Origin: an uncultured Methanomassiliicoccales archaeon
Lineage (GTDB): Archaea; Thermoplasmatota; Thermoplasmata; Methanomassiliicoccales; Methanomethylophilaceae
Reading direction: 5' to 3'
DNA: 64,000 bases
Assembly: GCA_959597175.1 (NCBI GenBank)
Contig: CAUFXM010000003.1
Coordinates: forward strand, 124,001 to 188,000
The translations under genes and the position numbers were made by a program. Below the pieces are notes generated by a model. The model did no database searches. It worked only from the letters and a program-made list of their open reading frames with translations, and had not been told where the DNA came from. Positions 40,311 through 48,502 of this stretch are shown here, piece after piece (within the stretch, counting starts at the first letter, position 1; every line of letters begins with the position of its first letter).

Positions 40311-41377
40311 GGTTCGTCGACGTAAATCCGTTCTTCTACCCGCATCACGGCGGGATAGAGACCCGCATGCACGACACTGCGAGACTGCTGGCCGCCCGCG
40401 GCCACGACGTGACCGTCCTCACCGGAAGACTCCCCGGGACCGCCGAAGAGGAGATTTCGGAGTTCGGATACAGGGTGGTCCGTCTCAAATCCAGGCTCGT
40501 GAACGTGTACAATCCGCCGTTCATCTCCTCGGAGGGGGTTCTGGAGACGCTGGAGTCCCTCGACGCCGATGCCGTTAACTACAACTACCGCTGGGCGCCG
40601 TCGTACAACAGGGACCTCAGGAGATATGACGGACGCAAGGTGTTCACATACCACAACATGTGGGGCGAGGGCACCGGGATGCAGGCGAAGCTGTCCGAAA
40701 TCAATGATAACGCCTTCAGGAGCACGCTTGAGACCTTCGACAGAATCGTCTGCGTCAGCGGCTATGTCAGGGACGACCTGGTCCGCAGGGGGATCCCCGA
40801 AAAAGAAACGGTCGTGATCCCCACCTGCATGGACCTGCCGGACCCCACCAGAGAACCGGAGGGGGACTTCATCCTGTCCCTGGGGAGACTGGTCGCGACG
40901 AAGGGCCTGGACGACCTGATCAGGGCGATGCCGGAGATCGACTGCAGGCTCGTGCTCTGCGGGAGGGGCCCGGAGGAGAAGCACCTGAGGAGACTGGTCT
41001 CGAAACTTGGACTGGACGGGAAGGTCGAGTTCAGAGGGTACGTATCCGAGGAGGAGAAGAACCGCCTGATGAACACCTGCAAGACGTTCGTCATGCCGTC
41101 CCTGTTCGAGTCCTTCGGCCTGGCCGCACTGGAGGTACTGGGTCACGGAAGGCCGCTTGTGTTCTCCGAGGTCAACGGTCTGCCCGAAACAGTGGGCGCG
41201 GGAGGAATAGGCGTCCCTCCCGAGAACCCGGAAGCGATTGCGGAAGCCGTCAACAGGATTCTTTCGGACGACGGACTCCGGAGGGATCTGTCAGGCAAGG
41301 CCCGCGCACAGGCGGAGACCTACACCTGGGACAGGTACATCGGGCTCTACGAGGACGTGCTCCTCGGCAGGCGCTGA
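40307..41377 (+). CDS. GT4-family glycosyltransferase
   Basis: This 356-residue GT-B enzyme begins MRFVDVNPFFYPHHGGIETR, with the GGIE loop of GT4 enzymes. The C-terminal domain has FILSLGRLVATKGLDDLIRA, VLCGRGPEEKHLRRLV and SLFESFGLAALEVLGHGRPL, with the E-x7-E motif, then NGLPETVGAGGIGVPPENPE. The donor and acceptor are unknown. It overlaps the DedA gene (ATGA at 40307) and ends one base before the convergent ilvN stop. Confidence 0.92.
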   Translation: MRFVDVNPFFYPHHGGIETRMHDTARLLAARGHDVTVLTGRLPGTAEEEISEFGYRVVRLKSRLVNVYNPPFISSEGVLETLESLDADAVNYNYRWAPSYNRDLRRYDGRKVFTYHNMWGEGTGMQAKLSEINDNAFRSTLETFDRIVCVSGYVRDDLVRRGIPEKETVVIPTCMDLPDPTREPEGDFILSLGRLVATKGLDDLIRAMPEIDCRLVLCGRGPEEKHLRRLVSKLGLDGKVEFRGYVSEEEKNRLMNTCKTFVMPSLFESFGLAALEVLGHGRPLVFSEVNGLPETVGAGGIGVPPENPEAIAEAVNRILSDDGLRRDLSGKARAQAETYTWDRYIGLYEDVLLGRR

Positions 41378-41740
41378 TCAGAGGGCGTTCAGGGCCTTGA
41401 CATAGTGCTCGGGCTTGCTCCTCTCTATGAGCTCCTCGACCTGGTCGGAACCTCCGACGACGCCGACGTTACCGTTGGACGTGGAGAGCAGAGCGTAAGC
41501 GGACTGCCCGGATTCGGGTATCAGGACCGCCTCGTAGACGTCCTGGAGATTCTGGAGCCTCCCGATCGCCGTCTGGGCAGCATCGTGGCTGATGACGGAG
41601 AGGACCATCCTGGACTTACCCGGAAGCTCGCACTTCCCGACGACGATCGTCTCGACGTTGATCTTGTTGCGGGTAAACTCACCCATGACCCTCTGCATGA
41701 CACCGAATTCGTTCTTGACGATGAGTGAGATAACGTGCAT
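41378..41740 (-). CDS. ilvN: Acetolactate synthase small-subunit-like ACT protein
   Basis: This 120-residue ACT-domain protein matches the regulatory subunit of acetolactate synthase: MHVISLIVKNEFGVMQRVMG, then FTRNKINVETIVVGKCELPG and SRMVLSVISHDAAQTAIGRL. The N-terminal ACT domain binds valine for feedback. The C-terminal half (about 75-120) is shorter than in full IlvN (about 160 residues), so this is a small form. No catalytic subunit gene is nearby. ATG 41740 is about 31 bases from a TATA box shared with the divergent GT2 gene. Confidence 0.82.
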   Translation of the reverse strand: MHVISLIVKNEFGVMQRVMGEFTRNKINVETIVVGKCELPGKSRMVLSVISHDAAQTAIGRLQNLQDVYEAVLIPESGQSAYALLSTSNGNVGVVGGSDQVEELIERSKPEHYVKALNAL

Positions 41741-41766
41741 GGTTCCACCGACCCGTGATGGAGGCA

Positions 41767-41780
41767 ATTTATATTAGATA
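41767..41780. promoter_or_regulatory. Divergent TATA box, ilvN and GT2
   Basis: ATTTATATTAGATA works in both directions: about 31 bases to ATG 41806 and about 31-33 bases to ATG 41740. Both messages have almost no leader. Confidence 0.6.
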
Positions 41781-41805
41781 GTAATGTCTCGAAGCGGTCT
41801 GTACC

Positions 41806-42771
41806 ATGTCGGACGGAAGTTCTGTCTCAACGCCGGGTGGGAACCCATCGGTCAGCTGTGCCGGTAACAGTCCCGATTGGGGGATGCCCGTCATGGAGAT
41901 CGCCGTCGGGATATGCGCGTACAACGAGGAACAGACCATCGAGAGGAGCATCCGTTCGATCTACTCACAGCGGACCCCCGGCATACTCGTGAAGGAGGTC
42001 CTGGTCGTGTCAAGCGGAAGCACGGACGGCACGGACGACATCGTCAGGTCCCTGGCCAAGGAATACGACAACATAGTGTTCCTGCCTCAGACCGAGCGCG
42101 AGGGGAAGAACTCCGCGATCAACATGTACCTGGACAATAAGACGACCGAGATCGTCGTCATGCTGAACGCCGACAACATATTCGCCTCGGAGGACTCGCT
42201 CTTCAATCTCGTGGAACCCTTCCGCGATCCGAAGGTGGGGATGGTGGGCGGCCACCCCATACCGACCAACGATCCCAACACGAACGTGGGGTTCGCCAGC
42301 CACATGCTCTGGGCCATGCATCACAACCTCGCCCTGATCTATCCGAAGATCGGGGAGCTCGTGGCGTTCAGGGACATAGGCACCCGCCTGCCGACCGACC
42401 TCCAATCGGACGAGGACATCATACGCATGCGCCTGGAGGAGTCTGGGTACAGCTGCGTCTACGCACCCGGGGCCACGATCTACAACAGGGGCCCGGAGAC
42501 CGAGGAGGACTTCCTCAAACAGAGGATCAGGGTCAACATCGGCGAATGCACCATGAAGGACATCTACGGATACGACATCCCGTCCTGGAACAAATGGTAC
42601 CTTCTGAAGACCATGATAGGCACGATCCGCGACCTGGGCTTCCATCCGGTGAAGATGACCTACATGATCAGCCTGGAGCTCAAGTCCCGTCGCATAGCCA
42701 AGAGGCACGTGAAGAACGGCGGCGAGAAGATGAGCGTGTGGGAGCCGGTCCGCAGCACCAAGAAGGTCTGA
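41806..42771 (+). CDS. GT2-family glycosyltransferase
   Basis: This 321-residue GT-A enzyme has EIAVGICAYNEEQTIERSIR, VLVVSSGSTDGTDDIV and MLNADNIF, where the last is the metal-binding D-x-D region. DEDIIRMRLEESGYSCVYAP and TEEDFLKQRIRVNIGECTM resemble membrane-associated GT2 of the polysaccharide type, but there are no transmembrane helices. The first 29 residues are Ser/Gly/Pro-rich and not conserved; ATG 41893 (MEIAVG) is an alternative start, but the TATA position favours 41806. Sugar and acceptor are unknown. Confidence 0.88.
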   Translation: MSDGSSVSTPGGNPSVSCAGNSPDWGMPVMEIAVGICAYNEEQTIERSIRSIYSQRTPGILVKEVLVVSSGSTDGTDDIVRSLAKEYDNIVFLPQTEREGKNSAINMYLDNKTTEIVVMLNADNIFASEDSLFNLVEPFRDPKVGMVGGHPIPTNDPNTNVGFASHMLWAMHHNLALIYPKIGELVAFRDIGTRLPTDLQSDEDIIRMRLEESGYSCVYAPGATIYNRGPETEEDFLKQRIRVNIGECTMKDIYGYDIPSWNKWYLLKTMIGTIRDLGFHPVKMTYMISLELKSRRIAKRHVKNGGEKMSVWEPVRSTKKV

Positions 42772-42772
42772 A

Positions 42773-43801
42773 TCAGACCCTGCGCCCGCCGTCCAGAACC
42801 TCCCCCGGTGTCACTACCGTCCCGTCCGCCAGCACGGCGTTGGAGACCTTCGCGCCCTCCCCTATCCTGCAGCCGGCACCGAGGATGCTGTCTACGACCT
42901 TCGCGCCTTCGACCACACACCCGTCCATCACCAGCGCACGGTCGAGGTCCGAGCCACGGACCGAGGACCCGGCCAGCACCACGGAGTCCCTGACACTCGA
43001 GTCCTTGACGGAGGCGCCCTCTCCCATGAAGAACCTGCCCTCCACTTCCGACCCCTGGACATCCCATTCGACATCCCCGAACTCCGACTCCGCAACCGCC
43101 AGGTTGGCGCCGAGCAGGTCGTGGGGCCTGCCGACGTCCATCCATATCCCGCTCACCTGATAGCCCTGGACCCTGTACCCGTCCGCCATCAGACGCGGGA
43201 CGAGGTCTTTGGAGAAATCGAAGAACTCCCCCTTCGGGACATAGTCCAGAACCGAGCGGTTGATGACGTACACCCCGGCGTTGATGAGGTTGGAGAAGAC
43301 CTCTTCGGGCTTCGGCTTCTCCTTGAACTCCGTTATCCTGCCGTCGTCCATGACCCTGGCGATGCCGAACTCGCAGGGGTTCTCCACAGGGGTGAGCGAT
43401 ATCGTCACCGACGCTCCGCTTTCCATGTGCTCGGAAATCTCAGCGGCCACGTCTATGGACGCGAACACGTCGCCGTTGGCCGCCACGAAGACGTCGTCCA
43501 GACGGTCCTCGACCAGCTTCATCGCACCGCCGGTTCCGAGCGGCTCGTCCTCGTAGGAGTACACTATGCTCATGCCCAGGTCCGAGCCGTCGCCTATCGC
43601 GTCGCGCATCTGCTCGGACTTGTAGCCGCACGCCAGGATGACCTCCTCTATGCCGGCCCTCGCCAGGGACCTCAGCAGGTACCACAGGCAGGGCCTCCCG
43701 GCGACCGGCAGTATGATCTTCGGCCTGGTCTCGGTGAGAGGGAGGAGCCTGGTGCCCTTCCCTCCGACCATCACGACGGCCTGCCTTACCTTCCCATCCA
43801 T
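42773..43801 (-). CDS. Sugar-phosphate nucleotidyltransferase with hexapeptide repeats
   Basis: This 342-residue enzyme activates a sugar 1-phosphate with NTP. The N-terminal Rossmann part has AVVMVGGKGTRLLPLTETRP (signature G-G-x-G-T-R-L), a catalytic Lys in RPKIILPVAGRP, VFVAANGDVF for metal binding, and EFKEKP. From about residue 245 hexapeptide repeats form a left-handed beta-helix. It resembles mannose-1-phosphate guanylyltransferases and could fill the HddC step (heptose-1-phosphate to NDP-heptose); the nucleotide cannot be read from sequence. It follows the DUF89 gene by four bases. Confidence 0.85.
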   Translation of the reverse strand: MDGKVRQAVVMVGGKGTRLLPLTETRPKIILPVAGRPCLWYLLRSLARAGIEEVILACGYKSEQMRDAIGDGSDLGMSIVYSYEDEPLGTGGAMKLVEDRLDDVFVAANGDVFASIDVAAEISEHMESGASVTISLTPVENPCEFGIARVMDDGRITEFKEKPKPEEVFSNLINAGVYVINRSVLDYVPKGEFFDFSKDLVPRLMADGYRVQGYQVSGIWMDVGRPHDLLGANLAVAESEFGDVEWDVQGSEVEGRFFMGEGASVKDSSVRDSVVLAGSSVRGSDLDRALVMDGCVVEGAKVVDSILGAGCRIGEGAKVSNAVLADGTVVTPGEVLDGGRRV

Positions 43802-43805
43802 GTCG

Positions 43806-44693
43806 TCATCTCCTGTCGGGCCTAACCACCCTCAACACGTTTATGTCCATCGGCACCCCGAGGGCCGTCGCCACCGGCGCGCACTTGGTGCGCAGTATGT
43901 GGGCTATCGGCACGTCCAGGCGCCTGTCCGATGTTGCCTCGTAGTTCGCCATGCCTTTGGCGATAATCAGCCCGCATCCGCTGATCTCCTCCGAAAGGTC
44001 CGGAGGGATGTCGTCCCAATCTATCCCTATGTAGAACTTCCCAGTGGTCAGGATGGCGTCCAGTTCCCTGTCCAACCCTATGCGGACGGCGTCCTCGTAG
44101 GTCACGTCGTTGAGGATCGGCGCTCCGCGGACGACCCCTACGACCCTCTTCCCGGTTCCCCTGAGATAGCGGATCAGGACCTTGTCCAGCTGCGACTCCC
44201 CGCAGTTGTCGAACATGTACACCACGCCCGGGACTTCGTCGAGGATGCCGCGCAGCTCGTCGGTGCCGTCCGAGCCCAGGCCCTGGGCCATCATTCCGTC
44301 GAAAACCGCCATGAACTCGTCGGGATCGCTTATTGCCGACCCCGCGCCGAAATCCATTATGTTGCCCACAACCGCCGCCATGACGGCGGCCCTCAGGGGA
44401 TCGTCGGAACGGCGGACGGCATCGTCGAGGACGTCCACATAGCGCTCCGCGACCTGGTCTGCCCGGACCTTCATCTCCCTGTACGGATCGTCGGATCCGA
44501 CGGCATCGTAGGCCCTGCGATGGACCTCTGTGGCGATCCCCACCGACTCCCTGCCACTATCCATGTTCTCGGCGAGAGCCGTGACGGCGGCCTTCACCGC
44601 GTCGAACTCGCGCCCGTTTCCGACCAACCCGGACTGGAAGAGGACGCGCCTCATAAGGCAGGGAGCGCAGTCAGCGGTGAACCTCATGCGCAC
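43806..44693 (-). CDS. DUF89-family protein (ARMT1-like metal-dependent phosphatase)
   Basis: This 295-residue DUF89 protein has MRFTADCAPCLMRRVLFQSG at the N-terminus (Cys-x-x-Cys of subfamily I), VVGNIMDFGAG, VVYMFDNCGESQLDKVLIRY with the metal-site Asp-Asn, VRGAPILNDVTYEDA, and GLIIAKGMANYEA. The family removes phosphate from damaged or reactive phosphometabolites, such as sugar phosphates and phosphopantetheine. In an operon with a sugar-phosphate nucleotidyltransferase, a house-cleaning role on sugar phosphates is a fair inference. The start is ATG 44693 (44687 also possible). Confidence 0.88.
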   Translation of the reverse strand: MRMRFTADCAPCLMRRVLFQSGLVGNGREFDAVKAAVTALAENMDSGRESVGIATEVHRRAYDAVGSDDPYREMKVRADQVAERYVDVLDDAVRRSDDPLRAAVMAAVVGNIMDFGAGSAISDPDEFMAVFDGMMAQGLGSDGTDELRGILDEVPGVVYMFDNCGESQLDKVLIRYLRGTGKRVVGVVRGAPILNDVTYEDAVRIGLDRELDAILTTGKFYIGIDWDDIPPDLSEEISGCGLIIAKGMANYEATSDRRLDVPIAHILRTKCAPVATALGVPMDINVLRVVRPDRR

Positions 44694-44739
44694 AACTCCA
44701 TAGAAACCACCCCGCGGAAGCGCCGCGGCCCGCGTTTTG

Positions 44740-44763
44740 AACGTGTGGGGTTTCCCCCACGTT
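44740..44763. terminator. Hairpin between DUF89 and aEF1-beta
   Basis: AACGTG-T-GGGG, loop TTT and CCCC-C-CACGTT form a 10-bp stem with one mismatch, just after the aEF1-beta stop on the minus strand. A second GC stem (CCGCGG/CCGCGG, 44712-44728) follows. There is no clear T-run. Confidence 0.45.
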
Positions 44764-44773
44764 TATCGCGATC

Positions 44774-45043
44774 TCAGACGACGGTGTTCGATACGCACTC
44801 GACGTTCTCGATTCCGGGGATGGACTGGAGGGCCTGCTCGAGCTTGCCCCCGACCTCCTCGTCGGCATCGTCGATGAGGAATCCCGCGTTGACCTTCATG
44901 AGTCCGAAGGCGACGGGGAGGATCTTCGTCTCCAGGAGCTTGACCCCCTCGGGGAGGACTCCTGAGAGCTGGCTGATGACGTTGTCGAGATCGACCTCCG
45001 TGCTCTCGGGCATGAGGTCGTAGGCTGCGGCGATCTGTCCCAT
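44774..45043 (-). CDS. ef1b: Elongation factor 1-beta
   Basis: This 89-residue nucleotide-exchange factor for aEF1A matches the archaeal form: MGQIAAAYDLMPESTEVDL, then LPEGVKLLETKILPVAFGLM and the C-terminal strand-turn GIENVECVSNTVV. The length is the typical 88-90 residues. It starts ten bases after the stop of a zinc-ribbon gene; this pair is conserved in many archaea. It ends before a GC-rich hairpin. Confidence 0.95.
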   Translation of the reverse strand: MGQIAAAYDLMPESTEVDLDNVISQLSGVLPEGVKLLETKILPVAFGLMKVNAGFLIDDADEEVGGKLEQALQSIPGIENVECVSNTVV

Positions 45044-45053
45044 TCGAAACACC

Positions 45054-45221
45054 TCACGGTCCGATGAATCCGCATTTCTTGCACTCGTACGAAACGCCCT
45101 GGTCGCGGCACTGGTCGCACCTTCCGATCTCGTACTCACCGCAGCGGGGGCACTTGAAGAAGGTGTTTCCCTTGCCAACCAGTCTCTTTCCACAGGAAGA
45201 GCATATTTTATCGGCTGCCAT
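45054..45221 (-). CDS. Small zinc-ribbon protein (HVO_2753 type), 55 residues
   Basis: This 55-residue protein reads MAADKICSSCGKRLVG, then FFKCPRCGEYEIGRC, DQCRDQG and YECKKCGFIGP. Five C-x-x-C-like pairs make two or more zinc ribbons, as in the archaeal HVO_2753/DUF1610-like family that is usually found next to aEF1-beta. It is easily missed for its size. A strong TATA box 25 bases upstream shows a leaderless start at ATG 45221. It is first in the operon with aEF1-beta. The function is unknown; a translation role is inferred from its partner. Confidence 0.88.
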   Translation of the reverse strand: MAADKICSSCGKRLVGKGNTFFKCPRCGEYEIGRCDQCRDQGVSYECKKCGFIGP

Positions 45222-45238
45222 GAGCACGCGATTAGGTT

Positions 45239-45253
45239 CTTTATATTTAAAGG
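45239..45253 (-). promoter_or_regulatory. TATA box of the zinc-ribbon/aEF1-beta operon
   Basis: The minus-strand CCTTTAAATATAAAG is centred 25 bases before ATG 45221. It is one of the best TATA matches in the window. Confidence 0.7.
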
Positions 45254-45269
45254 GGAACGTCGCGATGCA

Positions 45270-46040
45270 TCACTTGCGCTCGGACGGATACATCTCGTAG
45301 TAGTCCACGCCGTAGAGCTTCGCTATGAGCTTGGCGGTGAACTTCCCGAAGCCCCACAGCTGGTGGAACGTCATGATCGGGACCTTCGGGTTCAGATGGG
45401 ACTCTCCCTCTGCGCGGGTGCCGAAGTCGTACCTGTGGTAGCGGATGTCCAGCTTCCTGTCCGAGTACTTTAGGAGGTCCATCAGGACCTTCCATCCGCG
45501 GAGCTCCATGCTGTCCCAGTTCTCCTGGATGACCGGCCTGAAGACGTCGCAGCGGACCGCGAACAGACCGCTCATCATGTCCTTGGTGGTCTGCTTGCCA
45601 TGGATCTTGAAGAACACTTTGCAGAACAGCTCCACCGCCTCCGACCCCAGCGCCCTCTTGAGTCCCATGGACATCCTGCTTGTCCTCCACCCCACGCAGA
45701 GGTCGGCCCCGGCGTCCATCTGCTCGATCAGTCCGCCCAGCGCGGACACTGGGTGCTGGAAGTCGCAGTCCATGCACATTGCGTAGTCGGTGTTGGCGAT
45801 CTCGAACCCCTGGAGCACCGATGCGCCCAGCCCCCTGGCGTTCGGGTCGCGGACGTAGAACGTGAGCAGAGGGTCGTTGAGCGCCTCAGCCTCCTCCCTC
45901 GTGCGGTCGGTGGAGTTGTCGTCCATGAACAGGATCCTGTAGTCGGGGTACGCCTCGCGTATAGCACGGGCTATGTTGGCGACGTTCTTCTCTTCATTGT
46001 AGGTGGGGATAACAATGGTGACTGTTCCTGCCATGCTCAT
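45270..46040 (-). CDS. GT2 glycosyltransferase, dolichol-phosphate-mannose-synthase-like
   Basis: This 256-residue GT-A enzyme has TVTIVIPTYNEEKNVANIAR, ILFMDDNSTDRTREEAEAL, then AMCMDCDFQHPVSALGGLIE with the D-x-D, the order of polyprenol-phosphate mannose synthases. KDMMSGLFAVRCDVF and HRYDFGTRAEGESHLN are also as in that group. There is no C-terminal membrane anchor. It probably makes the lipid-phosphate sugar used by the GT-C enzymes in this locus. The start is ATG 46040 or 46034; a TATA-like TTTTATAAGC lies at 46076-46086. Confidence 0.88.
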   Translation of the reverse strand: MSMAGTVTIVIPTYNEEKNVANIARAIREAYPDYRILFMDDNSTDRTREEAEALNDPLLTFYVRDPNARGLGASVLQGFEIANTDYAMCMDCDFQHPVSALGGLIEQMDAGADLCVGWRTSRMSMGLKRALGSEAVELFCKVFFKIHGKQTTKDMMSGLFAVRCDVFRPVIQENWDSMELRGWKVLMDLLKYSDRKLDIRYHRYDFGTRAEGESHLNPKVPIMTFHQLWGFGKFTAKLIAKLYGVDYYEMYPSERK

Positions 46041-46154
46041 GCCTCGGACTGCTCTTACCGACACACCATCTTGAGCTGCTTATAAAACGTTCTCCCTGCG
46101 GACGCGTCAGACCATATTATCTACCAACAGCGTCATTGCCGCACAGGTGCACCA

Positions 46155-47504
46155 ATGAAGATGTTCGGCACGAACGGCGTACGCGGAATTGCCAACGGAT
46201 ACCTAAGCTGCGAGCTGGCCCTGCAGATGGGGAGGAGCATAGGGGTCGTCCTTGGTCCGAGGGTGGCCGTGGCCACCGACACCCGCGTCTCGTCCCCGAT
46301 GGTGAGGGACGCCCTGCGCGCAGGGCTCATGTCCGTCGGCGCCGACGTCCTCGACCTGGGCATGGTCCCCACGCCGGCTCTGCAGCACTACGTCCGCACC
46401 CGCCGCGATGTGACCGGGGGCGTGATGGTCACCGCCTCCCATAACCCCCCGGAATACAACGGGATCAAGTGCATCTCCGGCGACGGCACCGAATGCTCCC
46501 GTGAGGAGGAGTCCCGCATCGAGGACCTTTACGAGACGGACATCCCCACCGTCACATGGGACCGCATCGGCCATGTGTCCGACGTTTCCGGGGCGGGCGA
46601 GGACTACGTGGATTCGATAGTGTCGAAGGTGGACGCGGAAGCCGTCAGGAAGGCGAGACTCACAGTGTGCCTCGACTGCGCCAACGGCGCATCCGTGAAC
46701 ACCACCCCTTTGCTGATGAGGAGGCTGGGCGTCAGAGCGATAACCCTGAACGGAAACCCCCAGGGGGAGTTCCCCGGACACCCCAGCGAACCCACCGAGG
46801 ACAACCTGGCTGAGCTCAAGAGGATGGTCCTGGACACAGGCGCCGACCTGGGGATAGCCCACGACGGCGACGCGGACAGATGCGTCTTCGTCGCCGGGGA
46901 CGGCCGCTACGTCAGCGGCGACGTCGCCTTGGCGATCCTTGGACGCTACATGCTCCGCAGGAACGGAGGGGGAGAGGTCGTCGTCACCGTTGCCACATCC
47001 AAGGTCGTGGAGGATGCGGCGACATCCGCCGGGGGATCCGTGGCTTACACCGCGGTGGGGTCCCCGATAGTGGCGCGCAGGATGATCGCCGACGGCGGAG
47101 TATTCGGAGGCGAGGAGAACGGGGGCCTGATCTTCGCCGACCACCAGTACTGCCGCGACGGAGCCATGGGTGCGGCCAGGATGCTTGAGTGCATAGTGTC
47201 CGACGGCCCGCTGGCGACGCAGATGGACTCCCTCCCCCGGTACCGCACGGTGAAACTGCAGGTTGCGTGCCCCGACGACAGGAAGACGGAGGTCACCGAG
47301 ATCATCGCCGCCGCCCATGTCGGCGAGGATGTGAACCGCACCGACGGACTGAGGATCGACTACGAGGACGGGTGGGTCCTTCTCCGTCCGTCCGGGACCG
47401 AGCCGAAGTTCAGGATATACTCGGAGTCGAAGGACCCCAATACCGCGGAGAGGCGTGCTTCGGAATTCGCGGACGAGTTCGAAAAGGCCCTCGGGGATCA
47501 GTGA
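46155..47504 (+). CDS. Phosphohexomutase (phosphomannomutase/phosphoglucosamine mutase family)
   Basis: This 449-residue alpha-D-phosphohexomutase has MKMFGTNGVRGIANGYLSCE, the active-site Ser in GGVMVTASHNPPEYNGIKCI, metal site GIAHDGDADRCVFVAGDG, sugar loop GGVFGGEENGGLIFADHQYC, and phosphate loop VLLRPSGTEPKFRIYSESKD. The FGTNGVRG start and archaeal context favour GlmM or a bifunctional PMM/PGM. It converts hexose 6-phosphates to 1-phosphates for nucleotide sugars. It is convergent with, and overlaps by seven bases, the SIS gene that follows. Confidence 0.93.
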   Translation: MKMFGTNGVRGIANGYLSCELALQMGRSIGVVLGPRVAVATDTRVSSPMVRDALRAGLMSVGADVLDLGMVPTPALQHYVRTRRDVTGGVMVTASHNPPEYNGIKCISGDGTECSREEESRIEDLYETDIPTVTWDRIGHVSDVSGAGEDYVDSIVSKVDAEAVRKARLTVCLDCANGASVNTTPLLMRRLGVRAITLNGNPQGEFPGHPSEPTEDNLAELKRMVLDTGADLGIAHDGDADRCVFVAGDGRYVSGDVALAILGRYMLRRNGGGEVVVTVATSKVVEDAATSAGGSVAYTAVGSPIVARRMIADGGVFGGEENGGLIFADHQYCRDGAMGAARMLECIVSDGPLATQMDSLPRYRTVKLQVACPDDRKTEVTEIIAAAHVGEDVNRTDGLRIDYEDGWVLLRPSGTEPKFRIYSESKDPNTAERRASEFADEFEKALGDQ

Positions 47505-48502
47505 CGGCGGCTGGCCAGCTTCTCCTTCATCTGCATGACGGGACGGACCTCGGCAGGATCGATACCACGCAGACCAGCCATATCCACGGAGATGTAGTCC
47601 CCGAGGATGATCGCCCTGAACATGTTCTCCAGGGTTGACGACCCGCCCAGACGGACGACCCTCAGCCTCACTCCCGACTCCCGAAGCTCGCTTATTGCCG
47701 ATTCCATCGTCCCCGTCCCGACGCACATGGGATCGTCACAGCCGACCAGGAACGTCAGGACACACTCGTCGTGACAGGACCCCGACCATGCACGGAGGTC
47801 GTTCGTGCTGAGCGTCGGCTCGGAATCGCAGAAGGCCACATACTTCGAGTTCTCGTTGATCTGGGTCTTCCATCTGAAGGCGACCGAGCGCATGCTGCTG
47901 TCGGAACAGATGACGGGAACGCTTCCGATGAACTCCTCCGCCATCTCGGAAGCCAGTCCTTCCTCTCCGAGGACGACCTCGTCGCGATACCGACGAAGAC
48001 TCGGTATGAATGACCTGATCCTCTCCGAGAGATCCGGGCCTCCGGCTGCGTGTATCACCGCCAACGTGTACCCTATCATGTACCCTATGGCATGCCTCGG
48101 ATGCATCCCCTCCGGAAGCATCACCAGCCCGTCCCCCTCTTTCGTCGCCTCCTCCCTGAGTGCGCCGCCTGAGGTGATGGCCACCACGGTGCATCCCTTC
48201 ATCTTGGCCTGACGGTACATCTCGAGGGTCTCCGCCGTATTGCCGGAGTAGCTGGAGATGACGGCCAGGGTACGCTCCGACACCCAGCTGGGAAGGTCGG
48301 GATACTTGACAAGACGGATGGGCTTGGCGGAATCCATGAAACAGCAGTCCGTAGCGAAATCGCTGCTGACTGCCGACCCGCCGACACCACAGAGGATGAT
48401 GTTGTCGCACTCGAACACGGTTCCGGGATCGAATCCCAGTGACGATTCCAGGTCATCAACGAATCTGAAAAGCTGCACGTCCGTAGGGATGGAGGGCGTC
48501 AT
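47498..48502 (-). CDS. SIS protein, phosphoglucose/phosphomannose isomerase-like, subunit A
   Basis: This 334-residue protein matches bifunctional PGI/PMI. It keeps the sugar-phosphate loops IILCGVGGSAVSS (GGS at 41-43) and ISSYSGNTAETLEMY (84-95), an Arg at 136 (HPRHAIGYMIG), the base Glu217 in QINENSK, and a C-terminal Lys (VMQMKEKL). It lacks the usual His-Asn-Glu: the matching place is Thr233-Asn-Asp. In this family the His comes from the neighbouring subunit. The overlapping upstream gene keeps only that His motif, so the two probably form a heteromer. It would interconvert fructose 6-phosphate with glucose or mannose 6-phosphate. Confidence 0.8.
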   Translation of the reverse strand: MTPSIPTDVQLFRFVDDLESSLGFDPGTVFECDNIILCGVGGSAVSSDFATDCCFMDSAKPIRLVKYPDLPSWVSERTLAVISSYSGNTAETLEMYRQAKMKGCTVVAITSGGALREEATKEGDGLVMLPEGMHPRHAIGYMIGYTLAVIHAAGGPDLSERIRSFIPSLRRYRDEVVLGEEGLASEMAEEFIGSVPVICSDSSMRSVAFRWKTQINENSKYVAFCDSEPTLSTNDLRAWSGSCHDECVLTFLVGCDDPMCVGTGTMESAISELRESGVRLRVVRLGGSSTLENMFRAIILGDYISVDMAGLRGIDPAEVRPVMQMKEKLASRRH

